A stretch of DNA of 64,000 bases from CPC320 sp002336405 (lineage in GTDB: Bacteria > Pseudomonadota > Alphaproteobacteria > Rhodobacterales > Rhodobacteraceae), in assembly GCA_949372595.1 (NCBI GenBank), contig CASIAN010000008.1:186001-250000 (forward strand), given 5' to 3'. This document shows positions 45,685 to 54,831 of this stretch, piece by piece. Position 1 is the first letter of the stretch. Each line of letters opens with the position of its first letter. The translations under genes were made by a program, and so were the position numbers. The notes below the pieces were generated by a model. The model did not search any database, was not told where the DNA came from, and saw only the letters and a list, made by a program, of their open reading frames with translations.

Positions 45685-47166
45685 GTGAAGGCAAAGGCTA
45701 AAGCACTATCAGTTCAAAACAATCGCGTGGTTTATGGTTTTTGGATTTTTTGTCTGGCGACGGCGTTGGTATTGGTCCAGACGGTCGCGGCGCTGTCAAA
45801 GGGCGCGCCAGATAGTTTTGCCGACTTGGCAGAAAAAATCAGCCCATCGGTGGTAAATATCACCACTTCTACTGTGGTTGCGGGACGCACCGGGCCGCAG
45901 GGAATTGTGCCAGAGGGATCGCCGTTTGAAGATTTTTTTCGAGAATTTCAGGATCGTGGTGGCCCGCGCAGTGATCAGGGCGACCGGCCGCGGCGCAGTT
46001 CGGCGCTCGGCTCTGGGTTCGTGATCTCTGAAGATGGCTATGTGGTGACAAATAATCACGTCATCGAAGGCGCTGACGAGATTATGATCGAGTTTTTTGA
46101 GGGCGGTGAGTTACCCGCCAAGGTGATTGGGACAGATCCTAAAACCGATATCGCTGTTTTGAAGGTGGATACAGACGAGCCGCTTGATTTTGTCAGTTTT
46201 GGGGATAGTGACGTGGCACGTGTCGGCGACTGGGTCGTGGCGATGGGCAACCCGCTAGGACAGGGTTTTTCGGTCTCTGCTGGTATTGTATCGGCGCGCA
46301 ACCGTGCACTGTCGGGCAGCTATGATGATTACCTTCAAACAGATGCAGCGATCAATCGTGGTAATTCTGGCGGGCCATTGTTCAACATGGCGGGCAAGGT
46401 GATTGGCGTGAATACCGCAATCCTGTCACCCAACGGCGGCTCTATCGGGATTGGGTTTTCGATGGCCTCCAACGTGGTTGCACGCGTCGTTGATCAGCTG
46501 AAAGAATTCGGTGAAACCCGCCGCGGATGGTTGGGTGTTCGGATACAAGACGTCAGCGAAGATATGGTAGAGGCGGTAGACGGGCTGGATCAAGCCGCAG
46601 GCGCAATGGTGTCGGACGTGCCCGAGGGTCCGGCGCTAGAGGCGGGTATGGAAGCCGGTGACATCATTCTGAGCTTTGATGGCAAACGCGTGGCAGACAC
46701 GCGGGGCTTGGTGCGTCAGGTTGGCAATACTCAGGTGGGTAAAACGGTCCGGGTTGTGGTATTGCGTGACGGTGTGTCCAAGACGTTGAAAATCGTTTTG
46801 GGTCGCCGCGAAGACGCAGAGGCAGCAACGCCTGTGGTTCAGAAAACACCGGCAGAGCCTCAGAAAAAAGAAATTCTGGGATTGAGCCTGTCGACTTTGA
46901 CCGATGAGTTGCGTGAACAATTGGAACTGGACGCTAAGGCCAGCGGTCTGGTGGTACAAAGTGTTGATGAAAAAAGTCAGGCGTTTGAAAAAGGTCTGCG
47001 GGCTGGTGATATTATCACTGAGGCCGGGCAGCAGCCGGTCATCGAAATTTCTGATTTTGAAGGTCGGATTGCGGCCGCGAAAGAGGCGGGACGTAAATCA
47101 CTGCTTTTACTGGTGCGCAGGGCAGGCGATCCACGTTTTGTCGCATTGGGACTGGCCGAAAACTGA
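45685..47166 (+). CDS. degP: Periplasmic serine endoprotease, DegP/Do family
   Basis: About 493 residues. Basic start and hydrophobic signal segment (GFWIFCLATALVLVQTVAAL), trypsin domain with catalytic His125 (VTNNHVIEG), Asp155 (KTDIAVL) and Ser228 (RGNSGGP), then two PDZ domains (about 300-385 and 410-490). Degrades misfolded envelope proteins. I start at GTG 45685 because AAGGGAG precedes it by 8 bases; TTG 45637 and ATG 45664 have no site. Follows hflKC-DUF2065, as in many alphaproteobacteria, and ends at a strong terminator. Confidence 0.94.
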   Translation: MKAKAKALSVQNNRVVYGFWIFCLATALVLVQTVAALSKGAPDSFADLAEKISPSVVNITTSTVVAGRTGPQGIVPEGSPFEDFFREFQDRGGPRSDQGDRPRRSSALGSGFVISEDGYVVTNNHVIEGADEIMIEFFEGGELPAKVIGTDPKTDIAVLKVDTDEPLDFVSFGDSDVARVGDWVVAMGNPLGQGFSVSAGIVSARNRALSGSYDDYLQTDAAINRGNSGGPLFNMAGKVIGVNTAILSPNGGSIGIGFSMASNVVARVVDQLKEFGETRRGWLGVRIQDVSEDMVEAVDGLDQAAGAMVSDVPEGPALEAGMEAGDIILSFDGKRVADTRGLVRQVGNTQVGKTVRVVVLRDGVSKTLKIVLGRREDAEAATPVVQKTPAEPQKKEILGLSLSTLTDELREQLELDAKASGLVVQSVDEKSQAFEKGLRAGDIITEAGQQPVIEISDFEGRIAAAKEAGRKSLLLLVRRAGDPRFVALGLAEN

Positions 47167-47213
47167 TATCGAAACCCCAATGCGGTTGGCATTTTGCCTG
47201 CCGGGTATGACAC

Positions 47214-47250
47214 AGCGCCGCGGCAAAGATGTTCGCGGCGCTATTTTTTT
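47214..47250. terminator. Intrinsic terminator after degP
   Basis: AGCGCCGCG (47214-47222), 11-base loop, CGCGGCGCT (47234-47242), then ATTTTTTT: a perfect 9-bp stem with a T tract on the plus strand. It overlaps the stop codon of the convergent lipoprotein gene. Confidence 0.9.
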
Positions 47251-47768
47251 GCCAGCCTCAGCAGGCCCAAAGTTTCGGCGGTGCGCAGGCCCAGCACGTC
47301 GCTATTTATACCGTCTTTATGCTGCAGCGTCCGTATGGCGGTACGGGTTTCATCGGTCAGACGGCCATGGATTGCGCCGTGATAGAGCTTTTGGGCTTTC
47401 AGGGCGTGCTGTAGCGCGGTGACTAGCGCCTTGTTCAGTTGGGCCGGGCAGAGTGTTTCAAACCACGCCTCATTGCGCTTTTTAACCATGACATGGCGGG
47501 TTTTCGTCTGGTATTGTGGTGTGGCCTTCGTCTGTTCATCAGATTGGGCGGGATTTTTTTGTAGCGGTACCCGCATCTGCCGGGTCACCGTGTCGAATTC
47601 TGCAGGTGTAATGTTTTTTTGCCAGCAGCTGCCTTTGGGCGCATCCATCGGACCGGACATGCCGGATGGCAGAAGCTCTGCCGCCTGTGTGTCATACCTC
47701 TGGCCGTCAACGCAGCCGACAGCGCCCCAGGTAACTGTCAAAAGTAGTGCGATTGTGCCTCGGCGCAT
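47241..47768 (-). CDS. Lipoprotein with peptidoglycan-binding-like C-terminus
   Basis: 175 residues from ATG 47768 (GAGGGG 8 bases upstream; ATG 47792 is in frame but has no site). Lipoprotein signal: RRG, hydrophobic ALLLTVTW and lipobox GAVGC. The middle has ITPAEFDTVTRQMRV. The C-terminal 60 residues follow the peptidoglycan-binding-1 pattern (LVTALQHALKAQKLYHGAIH, then LTDETRTAIRTLQHKDGI). A periplasmic, wall-associated protein; exact role unknown. Convergent with degP. Confidence 0.75.
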   Translation of the reverse strand: MRRGTIALLLTVTWGAVGCVDGQRYDTQAAELLPSGMSGPMDAPKGSCWQKNITPAEFDTVTRQMRVPLQKNPAQSDEQTKATPQYQTKTRHVMVKKRNEAWFETLCPAQLNKALVTALQHALKAQKLYHGAIHGRLTDETRTAIRTLQHKDGINSDVLGLRTAETLGLLRLAKK

Positions 47769-47795
47769 GCGCAAACCCCTCAAACCGATCATGGA

Positions 47796-48206
47796 TTAAC
47801 CATAGCGCGTTTTGTCGTCCGTTGAAAGTGGCAGAACCGGTGTCAGGAGGTGATCGAGCATGGGTGAGATATCTTCTATGTTTTGAGCAATCACATGGGT
47901 GACACCCTCGGCGCGCTGCAGCGTGCCGGTGACCCGTAACAGGCGCGCCGAGGTCACGGCTCTGCGGCTGTGCTCAAAGAGTTTGCGCCATACAATGACA
48001 TTGACGGTGCCGGTCTCATCTTCGAGGGTAATGAAAATCACTCCTTTTGCGGTGCCGGGGCGTTGCCGCAAAATGACCAGCCCCGCCACGGTGATCCGAG
48101 CTCCGTTTGGTGGAGCGTGCAGTTCGGTTGCGACTATGGCTGAAGGCGGGCGCGGCCAATGAGCGTGATTATGATTATAAGGCGACGTAGATGTATATTG
48201 CTGCAT
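47796..48206 (-). pseudogene. dnaE2: Remnant of error-prone DNA polymerase DnaE2: C-terminal OB domain only
   Basis: 136 residues from ATG 48206. From about residue 30 (NGARITVAGLVILRQRPG, GVIFITLEDETGTVNVIVW, ARLLRVTGTLQRAEGVTHVI) it matches the C-terminal OB-fold of DnaE2/ImuC, normally preceded by some 950 residues of PHP, polymerase and finger domains that are absent here. The first 25 residues are unlike DnaE2. A LexA box lies 3 bases before the ATG, where an imuA-imuB-dnaE2 operon would have it. Likely an internal deletion left the promoter joined to the dnaE2 tail. A small functional SOS-induced OB protein is the alternative. Confidence 0.75.
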
Positions 48207-48208
48207 GA

Positions 48209-48223
48209 GAACAAAAATAGAAC
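48209..48223 (-). promoter_or_regulatory. LexA (SOS) box, alphaproteobacterial type
   Basis: On the minus strand GTTC-TATTTTT-GTTC: both half-sites and the 7-base spacing match the GTTC-N7-GTTC LexA operator known in alphaproteobacteria. It ends 3 bases before the ATG of the dnaE2 remnant. Confidence 0.82.
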
Positions 48224-48328
48224 ATTTTGTGGGTTTTGCAAGCTTTCTCAGGACCGGTTGCAAAAAGTCCTGTTGGTGTTTAGACCGCTTAAATAAGCAA
48301 TCCAATTTATATCAGGAGCCTGCGAGAG

Positions 48329-48652
48329 ATGGCGAAAATCACGTATATCGAGCACAATGGCACATCCCATACAGTTAACGTCTCAAACGGTCTGACCGTT
48401 ATGGAAGGGGCGAGAGATAACAATATTCCAGGCATCGAAGCTGATTGTGGCGGCGCTTGTGCCTGTTCGACCTGTCATGTCTATGTTGATGCAGGCTGGA
48501 CCGATAAGATACCCGCCATGGATGATATGGAGCGGGACATGCTTGATTTTGCATTTGAACCAGACCTTTCGCGCTCGCGGTTGACGTGTCAATTAACGGT
48601 AAGCGACGCGTTGGATGGGTTGGTTGTCAACATGCCAGAGCGCCAGATCTGA
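48329..48652 (+). CDS. [2Fe-2S] ferredoxin, adrenodoxin type
   Basis: 107 residues with the four ligands Cys40, Cys46, Cys49 (DCGGACACSTCHVYV) and Cys87 (LTCQL), and the ISC/adrenodoxin-type ending (VVNMPERQI). Such ferredoxins supply electrons for Fe-S assembly or to monooxygenases. AGGAGCC precedes the ATG. Stands alone between the dnaE2 remnant (divergent) and purD (convergent). Confidence 0.93.
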   Translation: MAKITYIEHNGTSHTVNVSNGLTVMEGARDNNIPGIEADCGGACACSTCHVYVDAGWTDKIPAMDDMERDMLDFAFEPDLSRSRLTCQLTVSDALDGLVVNMPERQI

Positions 48653-48666
48653 ACAGGTTTGTTTGG

Positions 48667-48719
48667 GTGGGCTTACCCCGCTCAATGTTTTATGATGGAT
48701 TTTTGTGAGGGGTCAGCCC
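48667..48719. terminator. Long hairpin between convergent ferredoxin and purD genes
   Basis: TGGGCTTACCCC (48667-48678) pairs with GGGGTCAGCCCA (48708-48719): 11 of 12 positions match, loop 29 bases. It lies 15 bases after the ferredoxin stop. No clear T tract, but position and strength suggest transcription termination. Confidence 0.5.
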
Positions 48720-48760
48720 AAAGGGTTTGTCCAAAATTTCCGCATTGGCTGTGGTGCCGC

Positions 48761-50026
48761 CTACTGCAAAGCTTTCCAACCGATATCAGGCCGGTAAAAC
48801 CCATCTGGCCAATCGATCTGATCGATCAGGGCATAGGCTCTGTCACGCGCCTGTTGCAGACTGTCGCCGCGCGCCGTGACATTTAGCACTCGCCCGCCGT
48901 TGGCCTCAATACCATCTTTTCCCATGGTGGTACCGGCATGGAAACACATGTGCATGCTGTCTTCGGGTAAAGCATCCAGCCCTTTGATTACAGTGCCTTT
49001 TTCATAGGCTCCAGGATAGCCGTTGGCGGCCATCACCACGGTCAGCGCGTGATCGTTGGCCCAGTTGATCCGTTGTTGTGACAGGCGGCCTTGAGCGGTG
49101 GCCTGCATTAAATCCAGGGCTTGTGCACCAAGCCGCATCATCAAAACCTGACATTCTGGATCACCGAAGCGGGCGTTATATTCCACTAGTTTGGGCCGAC
49201 CGTCTTTGATCATCAGCCCGGCATAGAGAACGCCGTGATAGGGCATGCCGCGCCGCGCCATTTCGGCCATCGTCGGCGCAATAATCTCGTCGAGGGCTTT
49301 TTGTGCCACTGCATCTGTCAATACTGGCGCCGGAGAATAGGCCCCCATGCCGCCGGTATTGGGGCCGGTGTCGCCCGTGCCAACGCGTTTGTGGTCTTGC
49401 GCGGTGCCGATTGGCAAAAGGTCGGTGCCATCGCAAAGGATGAAAAACGATGCTTCTTGGCCATCGAGAAACTCTTCGATCACCACCTCGGCGCCAGCGC
49501 TGCCAAAAGTGCCGTCAAACATCTCGTCAACGGCATTGAGGGCGGTGGCCTCGTCGAAGGCGACAATCACGCCCTTGCCAGCTGCCAAGCCGTCGGCTTT
49601 GACCACAATCGGCGCACCTTGGGCGCGGATATAGTCTTTGGCGGCTTTGGCTTGGGTAAAGTGACCATAGGCCGCCGTTGGGGCATTGACGGCGTCGCAG
49701 ATTTGCTTGGTGAAATTTTTGCTGCCTTCAAGGGCTGCGGCTGCTTGTGAGGGCCCAAAGACCAAAAACCCCGCCGTACGAAGATCGTCGCTGACCCCGG
49801 CGACCAGAGGCGCCTCAGGGCCAATGATGACGAAATCAATTGCATTGGCTGTGGCAAATCCAACGACCGCAGCGCTGTTTTCGATGTCCAATGCGGCGCA
49901 TTCCGCCAAGCCTGCGATGCCGGCATTGCCCGGTGCCACGATCAAACGGTCGCATTTGGGGTTTTGTTTTACGGCCCAGACCAGTGCATGTTCGCGGCCA
50001 CCGCCGCCGAGGATAAGAATATTCAT
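48761..50026 (-). CDS. purD: Phosphoribosylamine-glycine ligase (GAR synthetase)
   Basis: 421 residues, ATP-grasp enzyme. N-terminal ILGGGGREHALVWA, VKADGLAAGKGVIVA, the Mg/ATP region EYNARFGDPECQVLM and ANGYPGAYEKG. It makes glycinamide ribonucleotide in purine synthesis. ATG 50026 with AGGAG 10 bases upstream; a GTG three codons earlier is too close to the site. Divergent from xseA with 78 bases between. Confidence 0.96.
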   Translation of the reverse strand: MNILILGGGGREHALVWAVKQNPKCDRLIVAPGNAGIAGLAECAALDIENSAAVVGFATANAIDFVIIGPEAPLVAGVSDDLRTAGFLVFGPSQAAAALEGSKNFTKQICDAVNAPTAAYGHFTQAKAAKDYIRAQGAPIVVKADGLAAGKGVIVAFDEATALNAVDEMFDGTFGSAGAEVVIEEFLDGQEASFFILCDGTDLLPIGTAQDHKRVGTGDTGPNTGGMGAYSPAPVLTDAVAQKALDEIIAPTMAEMARRGMPYHGVLYAGLMIKDGRPKLVEYNARFGDPECQVLMMRLGAQALDLMQATAQGRLSQQRINWANDHALTVVMAANGYPGAYEKGTVIKGLDALPEDSMHMCFHAGTTMGKDGIEANGGRVLNVTARGDSLQQARDRAYALIDQIDWPDGFYRPDIGWKALQ

Positions 50027-50104
50027 GAAATGCACGCTCCTGCTTGGCCTTCGCTCGTAGGCGTTCTAAGCTGTGGCAAACCCAGTGGCAAGAAGTGAGA
50101 CCGC

Positions 50105-51661
50105 ATGTCTGATTTAATTGATGACCCGCGTGAGGGGCTGAACGAACCTGAATTCAACGTAACTGAAATTTCTGGCGCAATTAAGCGGATGATAGAGGGT
50201 GGGTTTTCGCATGTGCGCATCCGTGGCGAGGTGGGCCGCGTGTCGATGCCGCGCTCGGGTCATATCTATCTAGACCTCAAAGATGATAAATCGGTAATTT
50301 CTGCCGTGGTCTGGAAAGGCGTGGCCGGGCGTTTGGCGACCCGCCCTGAAGAGGGGCTTGAGGTGGTGGCGACCGGGCGGATCACGACCTTTGGTGGCCA
50401 GTCAAAATATCAGTTGGTGATCGAGGATCTGAAACCTGCCGGGGTTGGGGCCTTGATGGCAATGCTGGAAAAGCGCAAGGCTGCCCTGCAGGCCGAGGGG
50501 CTGTTTGAGGCTGCGCGCAAATCGGCCTTGCCCTATCTGCCTGATGTGATCGGCGTCATTACCTCGCCGTCGGGTGCGGTAATCCGTGATATTCTGCACC
50601 GGTTGCGTGATCGCTTTCCCCGCAAGGTGTTAATCTGGCCGGTGGCGGTTCAGGGCAAGAGCTGTGCCTCCGAGGTGACCCGAGCCATTGAAGGTTTTAA
50701 CGCGATGACGCCGGGTGGCGCGCTGCCGCGGCCGGATTTGCTGATTGTGGCGCGGGGTGGCGGATCGCTGGAGGATCTGTGGGGATTTAACGAAGAAAAC
50801 GTTGCCCGCGCCACGGCGGCGTCGCAGATACCGCTGATTTCGGCCGTTGGACATGAAACCGACACCACATTGATTGATTTTGTCTCGGATGTGCGGGCGC
50901 CCACCCCGACGGCGGCGGCGGAACTGGCGGTGCCGGTGCGCCATGAACTGCTGGCGCTGGTGGCCGGTCAAGAGGCGCGGATGGCGCAAGCGCTGAGCAA
51001 CCTGTTGAGCATGCGGCGCCAACGGTTGCGTGATTTGGGGCGGGCTCTGCCGCGTCCTGACGGTCTTTTGGAAACACCACGACAGAAGCTTGATCTCTGG
51101 GGCGATCGCCTGCCGGCTGGATTGATCCAACTGGTGCAACTGCGACGCCTAAGGGTGTCTGAACGCGCGGGCAGTCTGCGTCCGGCGCTTTTGCAAAGGG
51201 CGGTGCGCGGCGAAGACAAGCGGTTGCAGGCGCTCGCACCGCGTTTGCCTCAGGGGTTGATGCGGGTTGTGGCCACCAAACGCGAAGCGTTGGGGCGGCG
51301 CAGCGACCGGTTGAACGTGGCCCCATTGCATCAAGATTTGGGACGTAAATCAAAAGATTTGGCACGGCTTGCGGGTCGGCTGTCGGATGCGGGCACCCGT
51401 CAAACAGACAGCTGGCAAGAACGGATTGCAGCGCTGGATCGATTGCGCGAAACGCTGGGCTATAAGGCGACCCTGCGCCGGGGCTATGCGGTTGTGCATG
51501 GTGACGGCCGTGTCGTGACCACAAAAAAAGCCGCCAGTGGTGCAACGGAGTTGGAGGTGGAGTTTGCCGACGGTCGCATGCAGTTGGCTGGAAAATCTGC
51601 CCGCAGGGTAAGCAAGCCCGACCCAGAGGCTGGCCCCCCCCAGCAGGGCGATCTGTTTTAG
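50105..51661 (+). CDS. xseA: Exodeoxyribonuclease VII large subunit
   Basis: 518 residues. N-terminal OB domain (FSHVRIRGEVGRVSMPRSGH), then the nuclease core with GVITSPSGAVIRDILHRL, RGGGSLEDLWGFN and SAVGHETDTTLIDFVSD-type motifs, then a long helical, Arg/Leu-rich coiled region and C-terminal RRGYAVV. Degrades single-stranded DNA with XseB, which is not in this window. Divergent from purD. Confidence 0.96.
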   Translation: MSDLIDDPREGLNEPEFNVTEISGAIKRMIEGGFSHVRIRGEVGRVSMPRSGHIYLDLKDDKSVISAVVWKGVAGRLATRPEEGLEVVATGRITTFGGQSKYQLVIEDLKPAGVGALMAMLEKRKAALQAEGLFEAARKSALPYLPDVIGVITSPSGAVIRDILHRLRDRFPRKVLIWPVAVQGKSCASEVTRAIEGFNAMTPGGALPRPDLLIVARGGGSLEDLWGFNEENVARATAASQIPLISAVGHETDTTLIDFVSDVRAPTPTAAAELAVPVRHELLALVAGQEARMAQALSNLLSMRRQRLRDLGRALPRPDGLLETPRQKLDLWGDRLPAGLIQLVQLRRLRVSERAGSLRPALLQRAVRGEDKRLQALAPRLPQGLMRVVATKREALGRRSDRLNVAPLHQDLGRKSKDLARLAGRLSDAGTRQTDSWQERIAALDRLRETLGYKATLRRGYAVVHGDGRVVTTKKAASGATELEVEFADGRMQLAGKSARRVSKPDPEAGPPQQGDLF

Positions 51662-51681
51662 CGCCAGCGGTATCAGCCGAA

Positions 51682-52679
51682 TTACGAACAGGTGTCCGGG
51701 TCGGCGAATTGGCGCTGGTAGGCAGTGGCGCCAGTGCCCAGAACGCTTTGAAATGTGCGGTTCAGCCGCTGCGCGTCGCCAAAGCCACTGTGTTTGAGCA
51801 CCCGTGCCATCGGCAGACCGCTCAACAATCGGTCACAGACATGTCTGACGCGGATGTGTTCCAGAAATTTCATTGCAGACAGGCCGGTGTCGCGCTTGAA
51901 ATGACGCGACAAACTGCGCGGTGTCATATGGGCGCATGCAGCCATTTCGGTCAATGTCCAAGAGGCTTGTGGGGTTTCAAACATTGCATCGATCAATCTG
52001 CCCAAGCCGCCTTGTGTCGCAAACTGGCCTTTAAGTGTTGGGGCGAATTGGCGCTGCCCGCCGGTGCGGTGCATCGAGACCACCAGTTCTTGTGCCACCC
52101 GCAGCGCACACTCGCTGCCACAGTCTTGCCGGATCAGTTTCAGCGCCATGTCGATCCCCGTCGTCACACCGGCAGAGGTGCACAGCCCGTCTTGTACGAT
52201 ATAGATTCTGTCCAAATCCCAGTGAACGGCCGGAAACCGGCGCGTGATCTGCTTTTGACGTGACCAATGGGTGGCGGCGGGTTTGCCGTCTAGAATGCCG
52301 GAATTTGCCAGTAATAACGCCCCCGAACAGACGGCTGCCAGACGACCGCCCGGGTGGTGCAAATGCCAGTCCCCGATCAGGGTTTTAAGTTTGGGGTCTT
52401 CGAGTGCTGTGTCGATGCCAACGCCACCGGGGATCAGTAAATCATGTGGCACTGGGTGCTGTCGGTCTGGCTTGACATCGTTGTGATGGACGCATCTGCC
52501 ACCAGAGATAACCCGCAGCTTGCACGCACCGCTGGGCCATCGATCGAGATATAGCGCAGCCCATAGGCTTTGATCCCGTCGATATACGCCGTGCTAAAAG
52601 TCTGTGCGGGACCAGCCACATCCAGCACATTAATGCCATCAAACAGCAACACATCGATCTGGCGGCGTATTTTGTCCAT
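51682..52679 (-). pseudogene. GlxA-type transcriptional regulator (DJ-1/PfpI + AraC) broken by a frameshift
   Basis: Two frames make up one protein. 52679-52434 encodes the N-terminus (VLLFDGINVLDVAGPAQTF, YGLRYISIDG) and runs into a stop. 52452-51682, in another frame, continues with PHDLLIPGGVGID, AAVCSGALLLANSGILDG (DJ-1 nucleophile-elbow-like Cys) and an AraC helix-turn-helix (TLTEMAACAHMTPRSLSRHF). The frame must change within about 52450-52510. A one- or two-base indel, a sequencing error or, less likely, programmed shifting would explain it. Divergent from the MFS gene, its possible target. Confidence 0.82.
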
Positions 52680-52755
52680 AATTGATAAGACTATGACGTT
52701 TAAGCCAGGTGGAAAACATATAGAGTTGTGTCAGTTCCAACATAGGGGTCCACCG

Positions 52756-53919
52756 GTGTTTACGCGTAATTTCAAGTTGATTTTGATCACAAATGTTATC
52801 CTGAGCACAGCCATGCCGATGTTGGTGCTGCTTGGGGCGCTGGCCGGTGCGGCGCTGTCTCCTGTGGCCTATGCCGCCACAATACCGCCGTCGGTACAAA
52901 TATTGGCAGCGGTTTTGGCGGCGGCGCCGATGTCGCTTTATATGGGGCGGGTTGGCCGCAAAAAAGGGTTCGTTCTGGCGGCTGTCTTGTTGGCAGCGGG
53001 TGGATTATTGGGCGTTTTTGCGATGATCCTGCAGCATTTTATTTTGCTCTGTGTTGCGCATTTTGTCATGGGGGCGGCTTTTGTCGGTATTAATTTCCTG
53101 CGTTTTGCTGCCGCAGAGGCGGTGTCAGGGCGTTGGACGTCGAACGCCATTTCCTTTACCTTGGCCTCGGGTTTGATTGCTGCTTTTATTGGGCCTGAAG
53201 TGTTTTCGGCCACGAAAGATATGCTGCCATCGGGGGCCTATGCAGGCGCTTATGCTGCGATCGCCGTGCTTGGCAGCTTTGGGGTATTTCCGATTTTGGC
53301 GTTGCGTGGCCTGCCACCCGTTGCCAAGGAGGGGGGCGTAAAGGGGCGGGCTTATGCTTTGTTTATGCGCCCAAAAATTGCAATAGCCGTGGCTGGAGCA
53401 GCGGTGTCTCAGGCGGTGATGGCGCTGTTGATGACGCCGACAGCTTTGGCGATGGTGGGCTGTGGCTTTGCCGAGGATCAGGCGGCTGATGTGATCAAAT
53501 GGCATGTGGTTGCGATGTTTGCGCCGGGGTTTTTTACCGGCGCGCTGATCCAGCGCTTTGGCGTTATGGTTATCATCTCAACTGGTATGCTGGCTTTGGC
53601 AGCGGCGGCGATGTTTGCGATGGCAGGCCTTGCGCTGTGGCAGTTTTACCTGTCGTTGATCCTGACCGGTTTGGGATGGAGTTTTGGCTACATTGGCAGC
53701 ACGTCGTTGTTGCAATCGACGCTTACCCCGGCCGAGAGGCCGCTTGTTCAAGGGGCCAACGACACGCTGATTGCTGTGGCGTCTTCGGTGGCTTCTCTGG
53801 TATCTGGTGTGCTGTATTTCAGTGTCGGCTGGGCGGCGCTGGCGGCATCGGTCCTACCGCTGATTGCGCTTGCACTGCTGTTTTTGGCGTGGCACGTGCG
53901 CCCAGCCAAATCTCCGTAA
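52756..53919 (+). CDS. MFS transporter
   Basis: About 387 residues with twelve hydrophobic segments. The loop 2-3 motif is present in the form MGRVGRKKGF. I start at GTG 52756 (AGGGG 7 bases upstream), which puts the first helix near the N-terminus (FKLILITNVILSTAMPML); ATG 52693 adds a hydrophilic 21 residues without a site. Substrate unknown. The divergent GlxA-type regulator suggests it was regulated locally. Confidence 0.86.
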   Translation: MFTRNFKLILITNVILSTAMPMLVLLGALAGAALSPVAYAATIPPSVQILAAVLAAAPMSLYMGRVGRKKGFVLAAVLLAAGGLLGVFAMILQHFILLCVAHFVMGAAFVGINFLRFAAAEAVSGRWTSNAISFTLASGLIAAFIGPEVFSATKDMLPSGAYAGAYAAIAVLGSFGVFPILALRGLPPVAKEGGVKGRAYALFMRPKIAIAVAGAAVSQAVMALLMTPTALAMVGCGFAEDQAADVIKWHVVAMFAPGFFTGALIQRFGVMVIISTGMLALAAAAMFAMAGLALWQFYLSLILTGLGWSFGYIGSTSLLQSTLTPAERPLVQGANDTLIAVASSVASLVSGVLYFSVGWAALAASVLPLIALALLFLAWHVRPAKSP

Positions 53920-54169
53920 CCCTTTGCAAGGTTAGTTTGTTTGAAAATTTAGCCCGGTGCACCTTATCGCCAGAGATTATAATGCTGTTACCCTTGCCTT
54001 TGCCACGGTCTAAAATTGGGGCTTGCAACTATTTAAGACGTGGCTCTCTGCGGTAGGCTGTTGCCTGCTCACCCGGATAATTGGGAAACGTTGGTCAGGG
54101 CAAAAAGTATTTGGGTGAGCGCAGTGACACTTGCCCTCACAGTTGTATGTCGTGGCATTTTTGGTGGGT

Positions 54170-54622
54170 CTATACCCCAACGCCGGGTCCATGGCACTGC
54201 ATTGGGGCAGCGTTTGGCTGGGCCTCATAAAGCGTGTCTTGTTCGGTTTCGCCAGCGGCGCTTTTGAACTGCGCTTTCAGCCCGTCTGGGGTTTTGAAAA
54301 ACTGCCAGCACTGTGGCTCGACAGTGTCTTCATAGACAAAGCAGATATAATTTCTGCCGGCTTCAAACCAGCGACCCTGCTGGCATACCCCGTCCAAAAA
54401 GGACCACTCTACACGGCGCTTGCCAAAATATCGCTCGGCGCCATACGTCTCACCTTCGCTGTTGAAATACAGTGTTTTGCCAGTTGTATAGGCCTCAAAT
54501 TCGGCCGCTGTCATTGGGCTTTGCGCGAAAGCCGGGCCAATTGCCGAGCTTAACACTGGGGCGAGCAAAGCGGTGAAGCATATGGAGAACATGAGAAGGC
54601 AAATACGCATACGCAACAGCAT
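54170..54622 (-). CDS. Secreted conserved hypothetical protein
   Basis: 150 residues with a signal peptide (MRICLLMFSICFTALLAPVL, cleavage probably after AFA). The mature part has MTAAEFEAYTTGKTLYF, GAERYFGKRRVEWSF, and four cysteines in GVCQQG, YICFVYED, PQCWQFF and MQCHGPG, probably two disulfides. I know similar periplasmic proteins of unknown role from Rhodobacterales. In-frame ATGs at 54622 and 54610 are equivalent for export. The 250 bases between it and the MFS gene hold no convincing gene. Confidence 0.72.
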   Translation of the reverse strand: MLLRMRICLLMFSICFTALLAPVLSSAIGPAFAQSPMTAAEFEAYTTGKTLYFNSEGETYGAERYFGKRRVEWSFLDGVCQQGRWFEAGRNYICFVYEDTVEPQCWQFFKTPDGLKAQFKSAAGETEQDTLYEAQPNAAPMQCHGPGVGV

Positions 54623-54831
54623 GTCATGAATTGTATCAGGAGGAAAGTGCCTGCGCGGGTAACATTATGAAGCCCTTTGTATGAAATATGCTGGGCAAAA
54701 TCGGTCGGTTTTGATCTGTCAGACTGCATTTGTTGATAATTGTACCAGGGTTTGTGCGATCGGTAGTCGGCAATGCCTTTCATCTTTTGCCAATCCGCAT
54801 TAGGGAAATACACGGACCTGCGGAGGCACGA

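Noticed and set aside
48659..48886. 75-codon frame after the ferredoxin gene
   Set aside because: Overlaps the terminator-like hairpin and the antisense of purD.
50787..51545. 252-codon minus-strand frame
   Set aside because: Antisense shadow of xseA with Pro/Arg/Ala-rich composition.
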